Assembly (NCBI GenBank): GCA_009823395.1
Contig: CM020508.1
Location: 5,416,515 to 5,480,514 of the forward strand
Direction: 5' to 3'
Origin: Thamnaconus septentrionalis
Taxonomy: Eukaryota; Chordata; Actinopteri; Tetraodontiformes; Monacanthidae
DNA length: 64,000 nt
Below are positions 27,414-44,889 of this stretch, piece by piece. The first letter of the stretch is position 1. Each line of letters opens with the position of its first letter. Made by a program: the position numbers and the translations under genes. Below the pieces are notes generated by a model that made no database searches, had not been told where the DNA came from, and was given only the letters and a program-made list of their open reading frames with translations.

Positions 27414-28258
27414 GGGAAATGTGAATGGGACGCTGGCGGAATAACAAGTTCACACTCACATGCTCCACATAACAAACAAGACGGGCTCCCCGCTGCTGCG
27501 CTTGACACTTTCATTAGCCGTGATCAATGTTCCTCTCAAGATGACTCTTTTTTTTCTGCCCTCACGCACGCACAGGTATGCGTGCGGACAGCTCTACCCA
27601 CCAAAGGCGCCTCTGGAGTCAAATAAACAGGGTTAGGAGGGCACGGCCCCGGGGTGACGCCGGGTATTTAAAGGCCAGTTAAAGGGCAGGTGAGAAGGCT
27701 TCCCAAACACTGGAGCCCTGGACGCCTTGGCAGGGGGTCAACTGATGCTGACTGGGCTTTAAAAGCACCCAGAGGCTCCCGCGTGACTCCTCCTGCGCTG
27801 TTAAAAGTTAAGGAGCCCCAAAGTAAGATGTTAGGTACCCAAGGGGCATCGAATTGCTCTGGTGTGTGTGTCCGTTGTGCTGTGTCCATGATAAGGGGAT
27901 GCCGCTGCAAATGAAGTTGTCTTGTGGTCACAGATAGCAGGCAAAGTTCTTTAACAGTCAGTGATAAGGCTTTTTATTACTGTGCTATTACAAAAGGCGG
28001 GATCTTGTTGTTGGTGGTGTCGTTGTAACAGTTGAAAGTGGCGGACACTTGCTCTTGAACCGAGTCGGGTTCGAATCGACCAGAGGCGAACAAGTGGGCT
28101 GAACCGAGTCACTTACCGAGTAGGAGGCAGAAGACGTCGAGCGCCACGAGCAGCTTCTTCTTGCTGTTGTCAACGCCGTTGTTGTTGTTGCTGAACGTGG
28201 AGGTTCCTCCGTTCCTTGTCTCTTGGGCCATCGCTTTCTCATACGTGTACGTTTGCAT
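4986..28258 (-). CDS. plpp3: Phospholipid phosphatase 3 (whole gene, start to stop)
   Basis: Integral membrane lipid phosphate phosphatase that dephosphorylates lysophosphatidate, phosphatidate, sphingosine-1-phosphate and ceramide-1-phosphate, with its active site on the outer face. Coding exons, minus strand: 28117-28258, 2b 15834-15988 or 2a 15315-15472, 13191-13283, 12799-12986, 12611-12668, 8642-8818, 4986-5114. They join in frame to 314 residues (with 2a) or 313 (with 2b); human PLPP3 has 311. All three catalytic motifs are present: K150-x6-R157-P158 in exon 4, S199-G200-H201 in exon 5, and S246-R247-x5-H253-x3-D257 in exon 6. An N-glycosylation sequon NCS lies at 172-174. The C-terminal sequence RNNHHNMV resembles the human tail. 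Human PLPP3 has an integrin-binding RGD in the second extracellular loop; here the aligned residues read TGD (184-186). PLPP1 was considered, but the exon 2a sequence [14 protein letters not shown] is PLPP3-like. Confidence 0.95.
5115..8641 (-). other. plpp3: plpp3 intron 6
   Basis: No coding exon seen. It holds CA runs (5849-5886 and 6381-6417), a G-rich stretch near 5700, A-rich runs near 6456-6489 and 6777-6795, and a CT run (6977-7006). Confidence 0.8.
8642..8818 (-). CDS. plpp3: plpp3 exon 6 (catalytic SR-x5-H-x3-D motif)
   Basis: 177 nt, 59 residues, phase 0 at both ends. It contains [17 protein letters not shown] and [16 protein letters not shown], the third phosphatase motif with the nucleophile histidine. 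Donor GTGAGT. Confidence 0.95.
8819..12610 (-). other. plpp3: plpp3 intron 5
   Basis: Gene-free. I saw no clear repeat family, only a CT-rich piece near 11895-11930 and a GAG-rich stretch near 12408-12437. Confidence 0.8.
12611..12668 (-). CDS. plpp3: plpp3 exon 5 (catalytic SGH motif)
   Basis: 58 nt encoding [19 protein letters not shown]. The SGH triad element with its catalytic histidine is intact. Acceptor cacag, donor GTAAGC. Confidence 0.95.
12799..12986 (-). CDS. plpp3: plpp3 exon 4 (catalytic motif C1, second extracellular loop)
   Basis: 188 nt encoding [19 protein letters not shown], then [11 protein letters not shown] and the cysteine-containing extracellular loop. It carries the phosphate-binding K-x6-RP motif and the sequon NCS. 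The position of the human RGD motif reads CTGDES. Confidence 0.95.
13191..13283 (-). CDS. plpp3: plpp3 exon 3
   Basis: 93 nt, phase 0 at both ends, 31 residues ending in [11 protein letters not shown], a near-perfect match to human PLPP3 [10 protein letters not shown]. The acceptor is cag and the donor GTCAGA. Confidence 0.93.
13284..15314 (-). other. plpp3: plpp3 intron 2
   Basis: Intron between exons 3 and 2a. No further exon-like element was found; a poly-A run lies at about 13353-13370. Confidence 0.8.
15315..15472 (-). CDS. plpp3: plpp3 exon 2a (canonical version)
   Basis: A 158-nt exon encoding [19 protein letters not shown] and then [18 protein letters not shown], a close match to human PLPP3. 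It completes membrane helix 1 and the first extracellular loop. Acceptor is tgtag, donor GTAAGT; it begins with two bases of a split codon and ends on a complete codon. Confidence 0.93.
15473..15833 (-). other. plpp3: Spacer between plpp3 exons 2a and 2b
   Basis: Only 361 bp separates the two cassettes. It is purine-rich on the plus strand (pyrimidine-rich on the transcript strand, 15480-15600) and has a poly-T run near 15727-15741. In transcript orientation, 2b comes first and 2a second. Confidence 0.85.
15834..15988 (-). CDS. plpp3: plpp3 alternative exon 2b
   Basis: A second exon-2 cassette of 155 nt with a cag acceptor and a GTAAGT-type donor. It encodes [19 protein letters not shown] and then [18 protein letters not shown]. 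It shares the [10 protein letters not shown] core with exon 2a and the same incoming phase, and it ends on a complete codon like 2a. It resembles the alternative exon 2 known in human PLPP1 (motif QRGFFCKDNSIQYPY), which supports a real cassette over a decayed copy. Confidence 0.85.
18590..18627. repeat. GA microsatellite
   Basis: AG dinucleotides over about 38 bp in plpp3 intron 1. Confidence 0.9.
21059..21095. repeat. CA microsatellite
   Basis: Uninterrupted CA run in plpp3 intron 1. Confidence 0.9.
21220..21250. repeat. CT microsatellite
   Basis: TC dinucleotides over about 30 bp in plpp3 intron 1. Confidence 0.9.
21621..21653. repeat. CA microsatellite
   Basis: CA run of about 33 bp in plpp3 intron 1. 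Confidence 0.9.
22024..22083. repeat. CT microsatellite with CTGT end
   Basis: CT dinucleotides of about 46 bp passing into three GTCT units. Confidence 0.9.
22737..22785. repeat. CA microsatellite
   Basis: CA run of about 49 bp; a second CT/CA compound run follows at 22838-22876. Confidence 0.9.
23310..23420. promoter_or_regulatory. Candidate intronic enhancer (motif cluster)
   Basis: Within about 110 bp lie a forkhead-type TGTTTA (23319-23324), GATA-type TTATCT (23321-23326) and AGATAAG (23354-23360), a homeodomain core TAATTA (23347-23352) and a SOX-type ATTGTT (23413-23418). The words are seen directly; enhancer function is inference from their density in a long vascular-gene intron. 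Confidence 0.25.
23591..23644. repeat. CA microsatellite
   Basis: CA run of about 45 bp, then one GACA interruption, in plpp3 intron 1. Confidence 0.9.
25697..25738. repeat. GC/GT microsatellite
   Basis: A short GC alternation leading into a GT run of about 36 bp. Alternating purine-pyrimidine sequence of this kind can adopt Z-DNA. Confidence 0.9.
27381..27412. repeat. CA microsatellite
   Basis: CA run of about 32 bp in plpp3 intron 1. Confidence 0.9.
28117..28258 (-). CDS. plpp3: plpp3 coding exon 1
   Basis: Encodes the cytoplasmic N-terminus, starting [10 protein letters not shown], and the beginning of the first membrane helix ([12 protein letters not shown]). The chosen ATG aligns with human MQNYKYDKAI. 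The open frame extends upstream only to a GTG, so no earlier ATG competes. The donor is GTAAGT and the exon ends after the first base of a codon. Confidence 0.93.
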
Positions 28259-28950
28259 TTGAGAAGTCCAACCGTTTCGGCTCCAAAAGTCGCGCCGCAC
28301 CACCCGCGCGTTCTGCTCGGACACGCTGTCAGCCAGTCCTTTCTCTTAATACAAAACAAAACAAAACAAAGCAAAAACAAAACGCACAAACGTCGCGCAA
28401 CACAACGCGAAAAAAAAAAAAAACACCCCAAAACAAAACCACCAACGTCCCAAACTAGGAGCTCTCGTCAAAGCTGGAGGTCCGCTGCTGTTGTCCCTTA
28501 TTCGGCTTTTAAGAGGAAAAAAAAAACAAAAACAACAGAAACACTCTTGGACGATGTTTGTTGCGATGAGCGAACCCGCGCCGCAGACTCGACGAAGTAA
28601 ACTTTTGCAGCGCAGCAGCGCAATGAATGGAAAGCCGCACGCTCGCTCTCTGTTATCGCTCCAACACTTGGACCGACTGGGATTTGCTGCGCGCTCCGAC
28701 TGCGGACGGCGTGTTATATCAATCCTTGGTCTCCTCCTCCTCCTCTCCTCCTCCTCTTCAGCTCGGCTCGCCTCGGGTCCCCCTCAGTTCAGTTCAGCCC
28801 TCTTCCTTTCACCAGTGGTGTGTGCCCTCCATCTCTGGCACCGGGACCGGGGGGGGGGCTTTCTTTGGGCTCGAACGCGACGATCAAGCGCCCCTGCTGG
28901 CCACGCAATGGATGTCAGGCACAGTTTGAGCGGCAGAGGCGCGTGGCTTT
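28259..28950 (-). promoter_or_regulatory. plpp3: plpp3 5'UTR and promoter region
   Basis: GC- and CpG-rich DNA immediately upstream of the plpp3 ATG, in contrast to the AT-rich DNA from about 28970 on. It contains A-rich stretches (28350-28420) that would lie in the 5'UTR. The transcription start cannot be placed from sequence alone. Confidence 0.45.
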
Positions 28951-31699
28951 GGGATATTTTAAGTGTCTGGCATATTTATAATATAGAAACATACTTCGCT
29001 TTTTTTTTTAAGCATAGAAAAGATCCATCTTTCTACGGATCTACCTACTATCCATATCTATTATATAAAAGGTAAATCAAAGCACGATATTGCTTTGATG
29101 CCACACTGCTTGCAATAAATGAAATGCTGGAGACCATAGAATGAATGTAAAAAAAAAAAAAAAATTTGAAAGTCTTTTATTTGTTGCTTTATTACCATTA
29201 TTCCCCTTTTGCATTTGTAGACTGACACCAGAATGTCCAAAGAACCTTTCATACTAAAACTTGTTCATATATCGCATATCATTTGACAATTCATATTGCA
29301 ATTCCAGTCAATCAAGGTTCACTTTACAAAGCGAGAGACGGAGCGTTTCTGGAGGCCTGGTGGTTGCTGATACAATACTTACAGTGACATCTTGTGGTTA
29401 AAAATATTTGTGCCCCAACCCAGTCCTTTCCCCGACTCCCGTTAAATTGCAAACAAACCAAAATAAAAAAAATAAAAAAATGTCAGCATACGATTTTAAT
29501 AACCTTGAATATTCGGAAATGCACCGTATCTATCCAGAATTGGTTCAAAAAGAAGTAACTTTTCATATTACATTACTTTAATGCACCACAATCAACAATG
29601 TGATGAGGTGTTTAGGAGAATGCATAGATTACTGGTTGCTAAATGCAGCCTTTCTCCCTGAAGCAAATGTAGTGTCTATCAGGGCTAAGCTGCCATAAAA
29701 AGAAGCTGGAAGACGCATACAGTCTTGTACAAGTTGCAGAGATAATTTTGGACTCAGGAATACCACACAGGAAATGCCTCATGACAGATGCCTGGTTGCC
29801 AAATAAAGCGTTTACATCCCTGCCACAGTGTTGACTATAAAACCGCAATTCCCATTTCACACAGCTAAGTCATCAGTGGTAAGAGAATTTAAGAGTATAT
29901 AAAGCCAAATGGGTTTAAGGACCTTGGCAGTGAGACAAGCGAAAGCATTCCCAGCGAATGCAGGGAATGCCCATAAAGACAGTTGTGTTTGTTGTTGTTT
30001 TGTTCTGTGTAGTGGAGAGCTATGAAAACATTACTCGATAGTGTCTTCTGTTCAAAAAGACACAACATGCAAATAAAATAAACGGTGATTCATACATCAT
30101 CTACAATCTGAAGAGCGGTGATGATTTTTGGTTTAGAGACCGTGGAATCGAGGAAAAGGAGGCAGGAGGTGGCGCAGATTAAAATGTTGAGTCGTCATTG
30201 GGATCCTGTCCAAGATGGACAAGAACAGAAATCAGGACATCAGAGGGACGACAAAAGTTAGGGGTTTTGGAGATGAAGCCAGGGAGGCCAGACTGAGGTG
30301 GACGTGTCCAGAGGAGGGACAGTGGATATCTAAAAGATGCTAAGTTGGAACTGGCAGGAAGGAGGCCAGAAGGAAGAGCAAACAGAACATTTGGATATAG
30401 TGAAAGAGGACATGAAGTTACCTGGTGGGAGAAAAGAGATGCACAGCATCCAAAGGATAGATGAGGGAAGATGATTGGCTGTGCCACTCCTGAGGGGAAA
30501 ACCCCAAAGGAAAAAACAAGTCAGCTTGTTCAGTCAGTTATCTGCTTGTCTTCAGCTATTTGGATTTATTGTTGTTGGTATGTTGCGACGGGTGACTGTC
30601 TTGAGTGAACAATTGACCATTTCTGAACATCTCACAAGATTGATGTATGGTTGTTGCAAGGTGAAACGGTACAGTGACAGACTCTTGAGTGATAGCTTGC
30701 ATGCACCTCTTGTACAAACATCTTATTGTATTTTGTATCACACCATAAGAATGCCAACGCACGTCTGTTTAAGGTTTAATTCACCAACACCCGACTCGCA
30801 GCCGCGGTGCTTGGGCTCCGTTTGTCCCGGTGTTATGCCGAGATCTGCATGCCTAGCGAGAACCTCGCACAAGCGCGCACGGCTGTGCCTTCGTAACCCT
30901 ACGTTAACGAACACCAAGAGCATCGTTGAATGCGAGTGTTTCTTTCTTCATCAGTTAATAAACATTTGATACACTGTTACAGTATTAGTTATCCAGTGTT
31001 TCATGAAAAAAAAAAAAAATAAGCGGTTGCACGCTTTTAAAAATCAATCAGCAGGTTAAAAATCACTGCGGCAGAGATCCCTCGCTTTCATTTCATGACA
31101 CCTTACAGAGAAAAGCTGTTTCTGGCTTGTATTTTACACACCTCTGACTTGACACAGAAAACTTGATACATATCGACCTATCACTTATTCAATTCTACCA
31201 GAACACGAAGGACATTTCCAGTTCAACAGGTACGGTGATATGATAACACACACTTTATTTTTGACAGGTCATACTTGAAACATCAAAGTCATTTTTGCAC
31301 ACTTGGAAACACACGCCGCGAAACAGCATTTCTTATTTTCATTCGTGTTCAAAAGTTTTGAATCAAAACTACATCGTTTTCAACGATGGTTCTGATGTTT
31401 CTGTCGTCAACGCACTCTAAAGTTACGGTAGTGCGCGCTCCCGCGAGGCGCACGCAAGCCTCAGCAGGTATTCAGATTTCAGCACGACACCGGGAGGTTC
31501 CTCCGCGCAGAAAACCCGTGCATGCGTGCAACAGATTAAACGTTTAAAACATAACTAAATTGAAACAAAACAGACATTGTTTTAATTTGAGCTTTTAATA
31601 ACACGTGAAACATGTATACCTTTTTCCTATTTACAAAAAACAAAAACAAAACAAAACAAAACACCTTACTCTTTGAAACTTCCATACAGGCGAATGCAG

Positions 31700-31700
<1 letters not shown>
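28951..31700. other. Divergent intergenic region between plpp3 and prkaa2
   Basis: AT-rich and without a recognisable gene, apart from the LINE fragment at 30165-30520. The two flanking genes point away from each other. Confidence 0.65.
30165..30520 (+). mobile_element. Degenerate 3' end of a LINE retrotransposon
   Basis: The plus strand carries a broken frame related to the C-terminus of fish LINE reverse transcriptases. RLRW is followed, after a small deletion that shifts the frame, by VQRRDSGY, then LELAGRRPEGR, and a 3' end beginning ATTGGCTGTGCCACTCCTGA with GGGAAAACCCCAAAGGAAA after it. This matches the well-known fish LINE tail that ends with a GCTGTGGCGACCCCTGA-type sequence. Frameshifts and stops show it is dead. 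I do not name the clade. Confidence 0.7.
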
Positions 31701-39683
<7,983 letters not shown>

Positions 39684-41199
39684 GACCCAGCCGCATGTAA
39701 GCCTGGCCGTAACCCGCGTGGTATTCAGGCTCGTTGCTAATCTGAGGTGTGGGCGTTCCGAGTGATGTCCTCTTTATGTCTCCTCTCTTGTCTTTGCTCC
39801 AGCTTTTTTAGCACTGGAAGGGTGAAGAGATTCACCTGAGGTGAAGGGACGATCGACTGGAGAGCTTTTTGTTTCTTAGGAAGAATAGTTGTTTTTTTTC
39901 TCCTGCATTGTCAAAGAATGACGGTTTAAAAGGTGTAATTTAGCTTGTGAAAACTGAGGCGGAGGATGGCAAGTTTTCCAAAAAAAATACCTTTAATTTA
40001 CCATCAGTTGCTGAATGATCTTCTCCCACCATCACACTTAACGAGGGGACGTCCTGTCAAGTCGGCCCCAGACACTAATCAGAGCTCACATTTGCCTTTT
40101 CTGGCCTCAGGGCTCAACAAAACTGACAGTCAGTCAGTGTCTGCAGTAATAGTATCATATGTAAAAAAATAATTTCAGGTTTTATATTGTTTGTGAGGAC
40201 ATCACTTTTTTTTTTATTCAAGCACATTATGTTTATACTACAATCACACTACACAGCTGAAGACGGTAGACTAAAGTATACCAAATAACCGTTTCTGTAC
40301 AACCAAAATTATTCTTGTTTATCATTATTGCTATTATCTTTTAAATATCAGATCCATATTTATTTTTGTGAGTACTTTTTAAGTCACTTAAGTTGTGTTA
40401 TTTAAACTTTGGCATTAACAGAGATTATCCAGAGTTTAGAAGATGACTAATATAAGTGAGGCAGCAGGTCAATGGGAAGAAGAACACATGCACAGCGTCT
40501 TAAAGCACCTAAAAGTAGGTGTTTGGACCGGGCTCATGCTGTATCAGTACTTTTTATTTTTTAAAGCCACCGTCAACAATGTGCAGAACACACAGGAGCA
40601 AAGAATAACCCCCTGATTTGTCACGTTTTGCGCTATAGCAACCAATCAGGCTGGTCGGCTGCAAACTCTCCTCTCTCATCAGCAGACGGTCGCGCTGATC
40701 TTAATCTCAGTTGTCTGGTGTTTCCTCTTGATCTCACATCTTTCTTATATGAGCCGAGGACGAGAATCCACAAACCCTGAAGATATCCACATTGTGAGCG
40801 ACTGCAGATGCGTGTTTTCTTGATAAGGATGCCTACCACACTAGTGGCCCTGCTCTTTATTGAAATACAGAGGGTTATAATAGTTAGAATCAGCAAAGGA
40901 ATACAGAGACGTGATTCATTTTTAGTGGCTTTATATAAATAAATACATCTACTGTATGTATTTTTCTTATTAATTATTTTTTCTGATCAAATCTCGGTAG
41001 CAGTTTTAATTGTCTGTGTGTTCTAAAGTTGAATAGTTGCTGATGAGGGACGATGAGGTGCAGGTCAAAGGGAAGGATGACAGGATCGTGTCAGTTGGTG
41101 TCATATCTGCTTCTGGACAGTTTAAGCCACAGAAAAAAAAACCTTCTTCCAGTTGCCTTATTGAGTGCAAACAGACAGTGAACTTGTACATGTTTGCAA

Positions 41200-41227
41200 T
41201 GTGTGTGTGTGTGTGTGTGTGTGTGTG
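41200..41227. repeat. GT microsatellite
   Basis: GT run of about 28 bp in the presumed prkaa2 3'UTR. Confidence 0.9.
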
Positions 41228-42690
41228 AGTCACATCATGTCTCTACTCTGATGCCGGTGTTGTGGGTGGATGCGGCAGCGACGCAGCAGTCTGTGTCTCT
41301 GTGTGTCTGCCGCTCGTGCTGCTGCACTTTAAACTCGCCGTTTGTCACATCATCGTCTTTGTGCACACACACAGACTCAACTGAACTCTCTCCAAATCTC
41401 TTATATTGCTTTTATGAATTCACATTTTCCTTTTAAAAATGTTCAACATTGCCCCCCCCTCTCCCTCCGCTTTGTATCACAGGGAGGTTGTGCGTCACCG
41501 TCGCTGAGCTGTGTGTTTTCACGGCGATCCTTTCCAACTGAATGTACAGTGGAAACTGGTGCTGGTGCTTCTCTGGTGTCACCTTTTATTTTGCTCTCGG
41601 TTTGAAAAGTGTTGCTGTTTGCCTTTCGGCTGCGCTCAGTGAAACACTTGGTAGCGTGCCCCCCTAACGCTACTCTGTAGTACTTCAGAGTGTGGCGTTC
41701 TACACTCTACTTCAATATGACAGTTTCAGTGCATGTTTACGATTCATGGACACGGCAGTGAATCACAACAATACTTTGAAAAGCATCATTTTAAGGTAGT
41801 TAATACTGCTGTCACACCCTGAGGCTCCAGATCAATATTTTTCTATTATTGTCTCATTGCTTTTGCTTTGATGAATTCATTGATTTCACATACCTACACA
41901 ACATAATATATATGTTGGACCTATGCTAATTACTGTGATGTAATGTGATCAGGTCGAGACAAGGATGTTTGACATGGAATCAGATTTTTCTGCCTTACGA
42001 GATTTTAGGAGGATGCCCGGTTTTAAAGCAGACACTTAACTCTGTTGAAGCCCTTTATGTTTGTGTTCCTGTTCACTCGCTCTCCTTTCCACGTGCATTC
42101 GCCGCTGACCTAACTGTCAGAGAGAAGCAGCGCCCCCTGCCTGAACACACATGCAGTACACTCACTAACTCCTCCACGCGGTCCTCCCGTTTCCCACGTT
42201 GTTGTTGTGCAAGTGGAGAGCTGCGACAAACGCACACAGGATCGCTCCTGCTGCTTTGCACTGCTTGTGACGGCAGAAACATAACTAGACACGCCGGCCA
42301 AAGCGGAGGTCGTGAGTCATATTTCAACAAATGTGCAGATAACAAAGTATTTATTGTCAGATGTGGTACTGTACCATTACAACTGTATGCAACTACTGGT
42401 GGCATGTTAGGCATGTGAACTGTAAAAACACATGCCAGCGGGGCTGAACACCAACTCTCTGTGTTGTACCAAAGTGTGTGTGTTTTCAACAGCAGACCTG
42501 TGCTCTTTGTAAACCTACATGTGTGTGTGTGACCTTGTGATGACAGGAAGTGTTTTGGAGTGAGTTTGTGAATGTGTGCGATCAGCGATCCCGGGCTGTC
42601 TGTTTGTGGTTTGCATTATGTTGTGTTACGCACTGCATGATATTGCTGTTATGATTTGCACTTTAATGAGTATTTATTGAAAAAAGAGAC

Positions 42691-42696
42691 AATAAA
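42691..42696 (+). terminator. prkaa2: Candidate poly(A) signal of prkaa2
   Basis: AATAAA followed by A-rich sequence and TG-rich DNA, 3.0 kb after the stop. The downstream sequence CTGCTGTCCTTGACTTTGG could supply a U/GU element. Confidence 0.4.
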
Positions 42697-44080
42697 CAAG
42701 CATAAAAAGAAAAGGCTGCTGTCCTTGACTTTGGTAATTGTATGCACAGACACTCCCGTGAGAAACATAAAAGCGGTAATATATTACACAAAACGACTTT
42801 CTTTTTCTGTTAATACTTAATATTCATCAGCTTGAGGGCAAATGTTGGGAGAAAAGCGTCGCGAAACAGCGGAACAACATTTGAACCATAAATATGAAAA
42901 GGTAAAATGATATTTATAACCGCTATCATGGCCAACAGGTAACCACAGCTGAGAGCACAAACCCCCAGGAGTAAACTGGAATGAAGCTTCAAGGCATACT
43001 GTTTATTTATACAAAACTTTGTTTTTTTTTTGTTTTTGTTTTTTTAAAGAAAAAACATCCACATTCATTCTACCTAAAAGTAGGTACATAGGAACTAACA
43101 TGCATAGATATTAATAAAATAATTAGGGCAAATAAGACTAGGAGACATACAGAATGATTTCAGGCAAATACAAACTTGAAAAAATGACAGTGTCAGCTGG
43201 AGGGTGACCTTTATAGGAATGTAATCTGACTTCTGTGTATAGTAGAAGAGAGCTAGCCAAGGTGGATCAGATTCCTTATGGAGCTCAGCTGGTAGTGTGA
43301 GAGACTCAAGGATCACTGTTGCTTATCCACTCCTTGTTGTCCAACGACTCTCACCTCTATTTCTCCTATTTCTATTTTCATCTTATGCCAAAAGATCCCT
43401 GTTAACTCTCCAGCCTTTAAAACAAGACACACACAACTCCGGAACTCTGGATTAAAGCCGAGAGACAAAAGAGGGACCAGAACACCAAACATGTCTCATG
43501 GAAAAAACCACAATATCAAAAAACACTACATTTTTTTCCTCTTTCTTCCCTCTATGACTGCCATTCCATGTTCAGAACTTCCTCCTGGTCCAATCGTCCA
43601 GAAGTCTCAAGAGGAAACTGTTCGTCATTTCACACTTGTGTGCTTCAGAAGAAAAGGGGGCTAGAAAATCTTCAGGTAACTGTTTTGGAGTTGTGTCTCG
43701 CTAAATGGTCATTCTGATCCATGAGCACAGTCTCTGCGTGTGTGTATGAGTTTGCTATGGAGAGAATGAAGATGCTATCACGGTCCAAAGCAACCGCACT
43801 CAGGTCACAGTTTGAAGCAAAAAGAACAAAACAAAACAAAAGAACATCAGAGACCAATTCTATTTCTTCAATCTGCTTCGTGTCCAGCTGCAACAAATGT
43901 GAAAAAAAACAAAACAAAAAACGCATCAATATCACACACTTCACCAATCTGTTCTATTCTTCATATTGCGTGTGGATCATAATACTGTGTACTAATCCAC
44001 AAGGTGGATTTGAAACTAAATAAAAATGTAGTTTTGGTCCAAGAAGTGAGTTTCAACATCTTTTCCTGCCAAGAGCGTCA

Positions 44081-44146
44081 GGGCAAGTAGTTCAAGGAGC
44101 TGATGAATTGACTGTGGACCAGCAGGTTGTGGGTTCAAGTCTCAAC
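44081..44146 (+). mobile_element. tRNA-derived (SINE-like) element 1
   Basis: An A-box-like TAGTTCAAGGAG (44088-44099) and a B-box GGTTCAAGTCT (44132-44142) are spaced as in a tRNA, followed by a T-rich tail. It reads like a tRNA-related SINE head. It does not fold as a convincing functional tRNA by eye. Confidence 0.5.
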
Positions 44147-44253
44147 AGAAGAAATGTCTTTCTTTTTCTTCATTTTTTTTTTTTTATTTGAAAGTCCAAC
44201 AACCAAAATATAAAGATTAGTGTGTGAGAAGTGGGTCAAGGGTGAGGTCCCAG

Positions 44254-44336
44254 GGGGCTCGGTGGGATAGTTGTCTTCATAGTTTGGCTGCTAGACTTCC
44301 AAAACAAAACAAAACAAACAAAAACAAACAAAAAAC
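44254..44336 (+). mobile_element. tRNA-like 5' piece with A-rich tail, element 2
   Basis: GGGCTCGGTGGGATAGTTG has A-box character (44255-44273); the tRNA-like part stops near 44300 and runs into an AAAAC-type tail (44301-44336). This resembles a retroposed, truncated tRNA-related head. Confidence 0.4.
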
Positions 44337-44347
44337 AGTGCTTCTCG

Positions 44348-44402
44348 CAGGAATTTGAACCCACAGTCCGTTGATTCACAGTCTACCCACCAAACTCTCT
44401 GG
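44348..44402 (-). mobile_element. tRNA-derived (SINE-like) element 3, inverted
   Basis: On the minus strand, an A-box-like TTTGGTGGGTAGACTG (44394-44379) and a B-box GGTTCAAATTCC (44361-44350) lie at tRNA spacing. Orientation is opposite to elements 1, 2 and 4. Confidence 0.5.
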
Positions 44403-44506
44403 TGACTGTGAAAGACTATCTCTATTTGTGCTTGAAAGAAGAAGAAGAAAGAAATCAAATAAGGAAGATCTTTGACATTTTATGAGACGGAGCTGAAGGT
44501 AACTTT

Positions 44507-44608
44507 GGAGCTGCTGTGGCGTAGATGGTCTTATCATTCTGCCTTGTGTTACTTTCTACAATAAAATAAAATAAAATAAAATGAAATAAAGTAAAATAAA
44601 ATAAAATA
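44507..44608 (+). mobile_element. tRNA-like 5' piece with AAAAT tail, element 4
   Basis: GCTGTGGCGTAGATGGTC (44513-44530) has a strong A-box; the piece ends near 44558 and continues as an ATAAA/AAAAT simple repeat of about 50 bp. No B-box is visible. Confidence 0.4.
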
Positions 44609-44792
44609 ACAGTCTGCATATTGGCTGTGGCTGGCAACACACACGTATAGTGCAGACTGACAGTGAGCAATGATGCCCCTGCACCGAGCGCTGAGTGTCC
44701 TGCATCGACAAGTAACAGCATTTAATTACAGCACCACAAAGTCTGTGAGTTGGGACAGAACCAGAGCGTCATCCTCACCTTGTTTGATGAAA

Positions 44793-44889
44793 TTAGTCTT
44801 CGGTCAGGTCAGCGTACAGCTCAGGAGGAGGTAAAATGGGCATATCCGACTGATCAAATTCCGCTTCGGCCGCCAAACTTGCCTGAGGC
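44793..44889 (-). CDS. fyb2: fyb2 exon 19 (C-terminus)
   Basis: Encodes PQASLAAEAEFDQSDMPILP and PPELYADLTED then TAA. The tyrosine in ELYADL close to the end is a candidate SH2 site. Confidence 0.8.

Larger units (their letters stand above)
15989..28116 (-). other. plpp3: plpp3 intron 1 (12.1 kb), likely regulatory
   Basis: The longest intron in the window. No coding exon was found. It is rich in CA/GT and CT tracts (listed separately) and includes AT-rich islands with GATA, forkhead and homeodomain-type words, for example 23310-23420 and 26085-26140. These could be enhancers, which is inference only. Confidence 0.7.
39684..42715 (+). other. prkaa2: Putative 3'UTR of prkaa2
   Basis: About 3 kb of AT-rich sequence following the stop, without introns that I can detect, ending near an AATAAA. 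Mammalian PRKAA2 also has a very long 3'UTR. Contains a GT microsatellite (41200-41227). An earlier AATAAA near 40940 could give a shorter form. Confidence 0.5.
42716..44792. other. Tail-to-tail region between prkaa2 and fyb2
   Basis: Contains the presumed fyb2 3'UTR (minus strand, upper part), the tRNA-like cluster (44081-44608) and AT-rich DNA. A minus-strand AATAAA at 44183-44188 could serve fyb2. A T-run lies at 43020-43047. No coding gene was found. Confidence 0.6.

Noticed and set aside
28067..28077. B-box-like GGGTTCGAATC just inside plpp3 intron 1
   Set aside because: No matching A-box or tRNA fold around it.
43270..43330. A-box-like GGAGCTCAGCTGGTAG
   Set aside because: No B-box at the right distance; too little to call an element.
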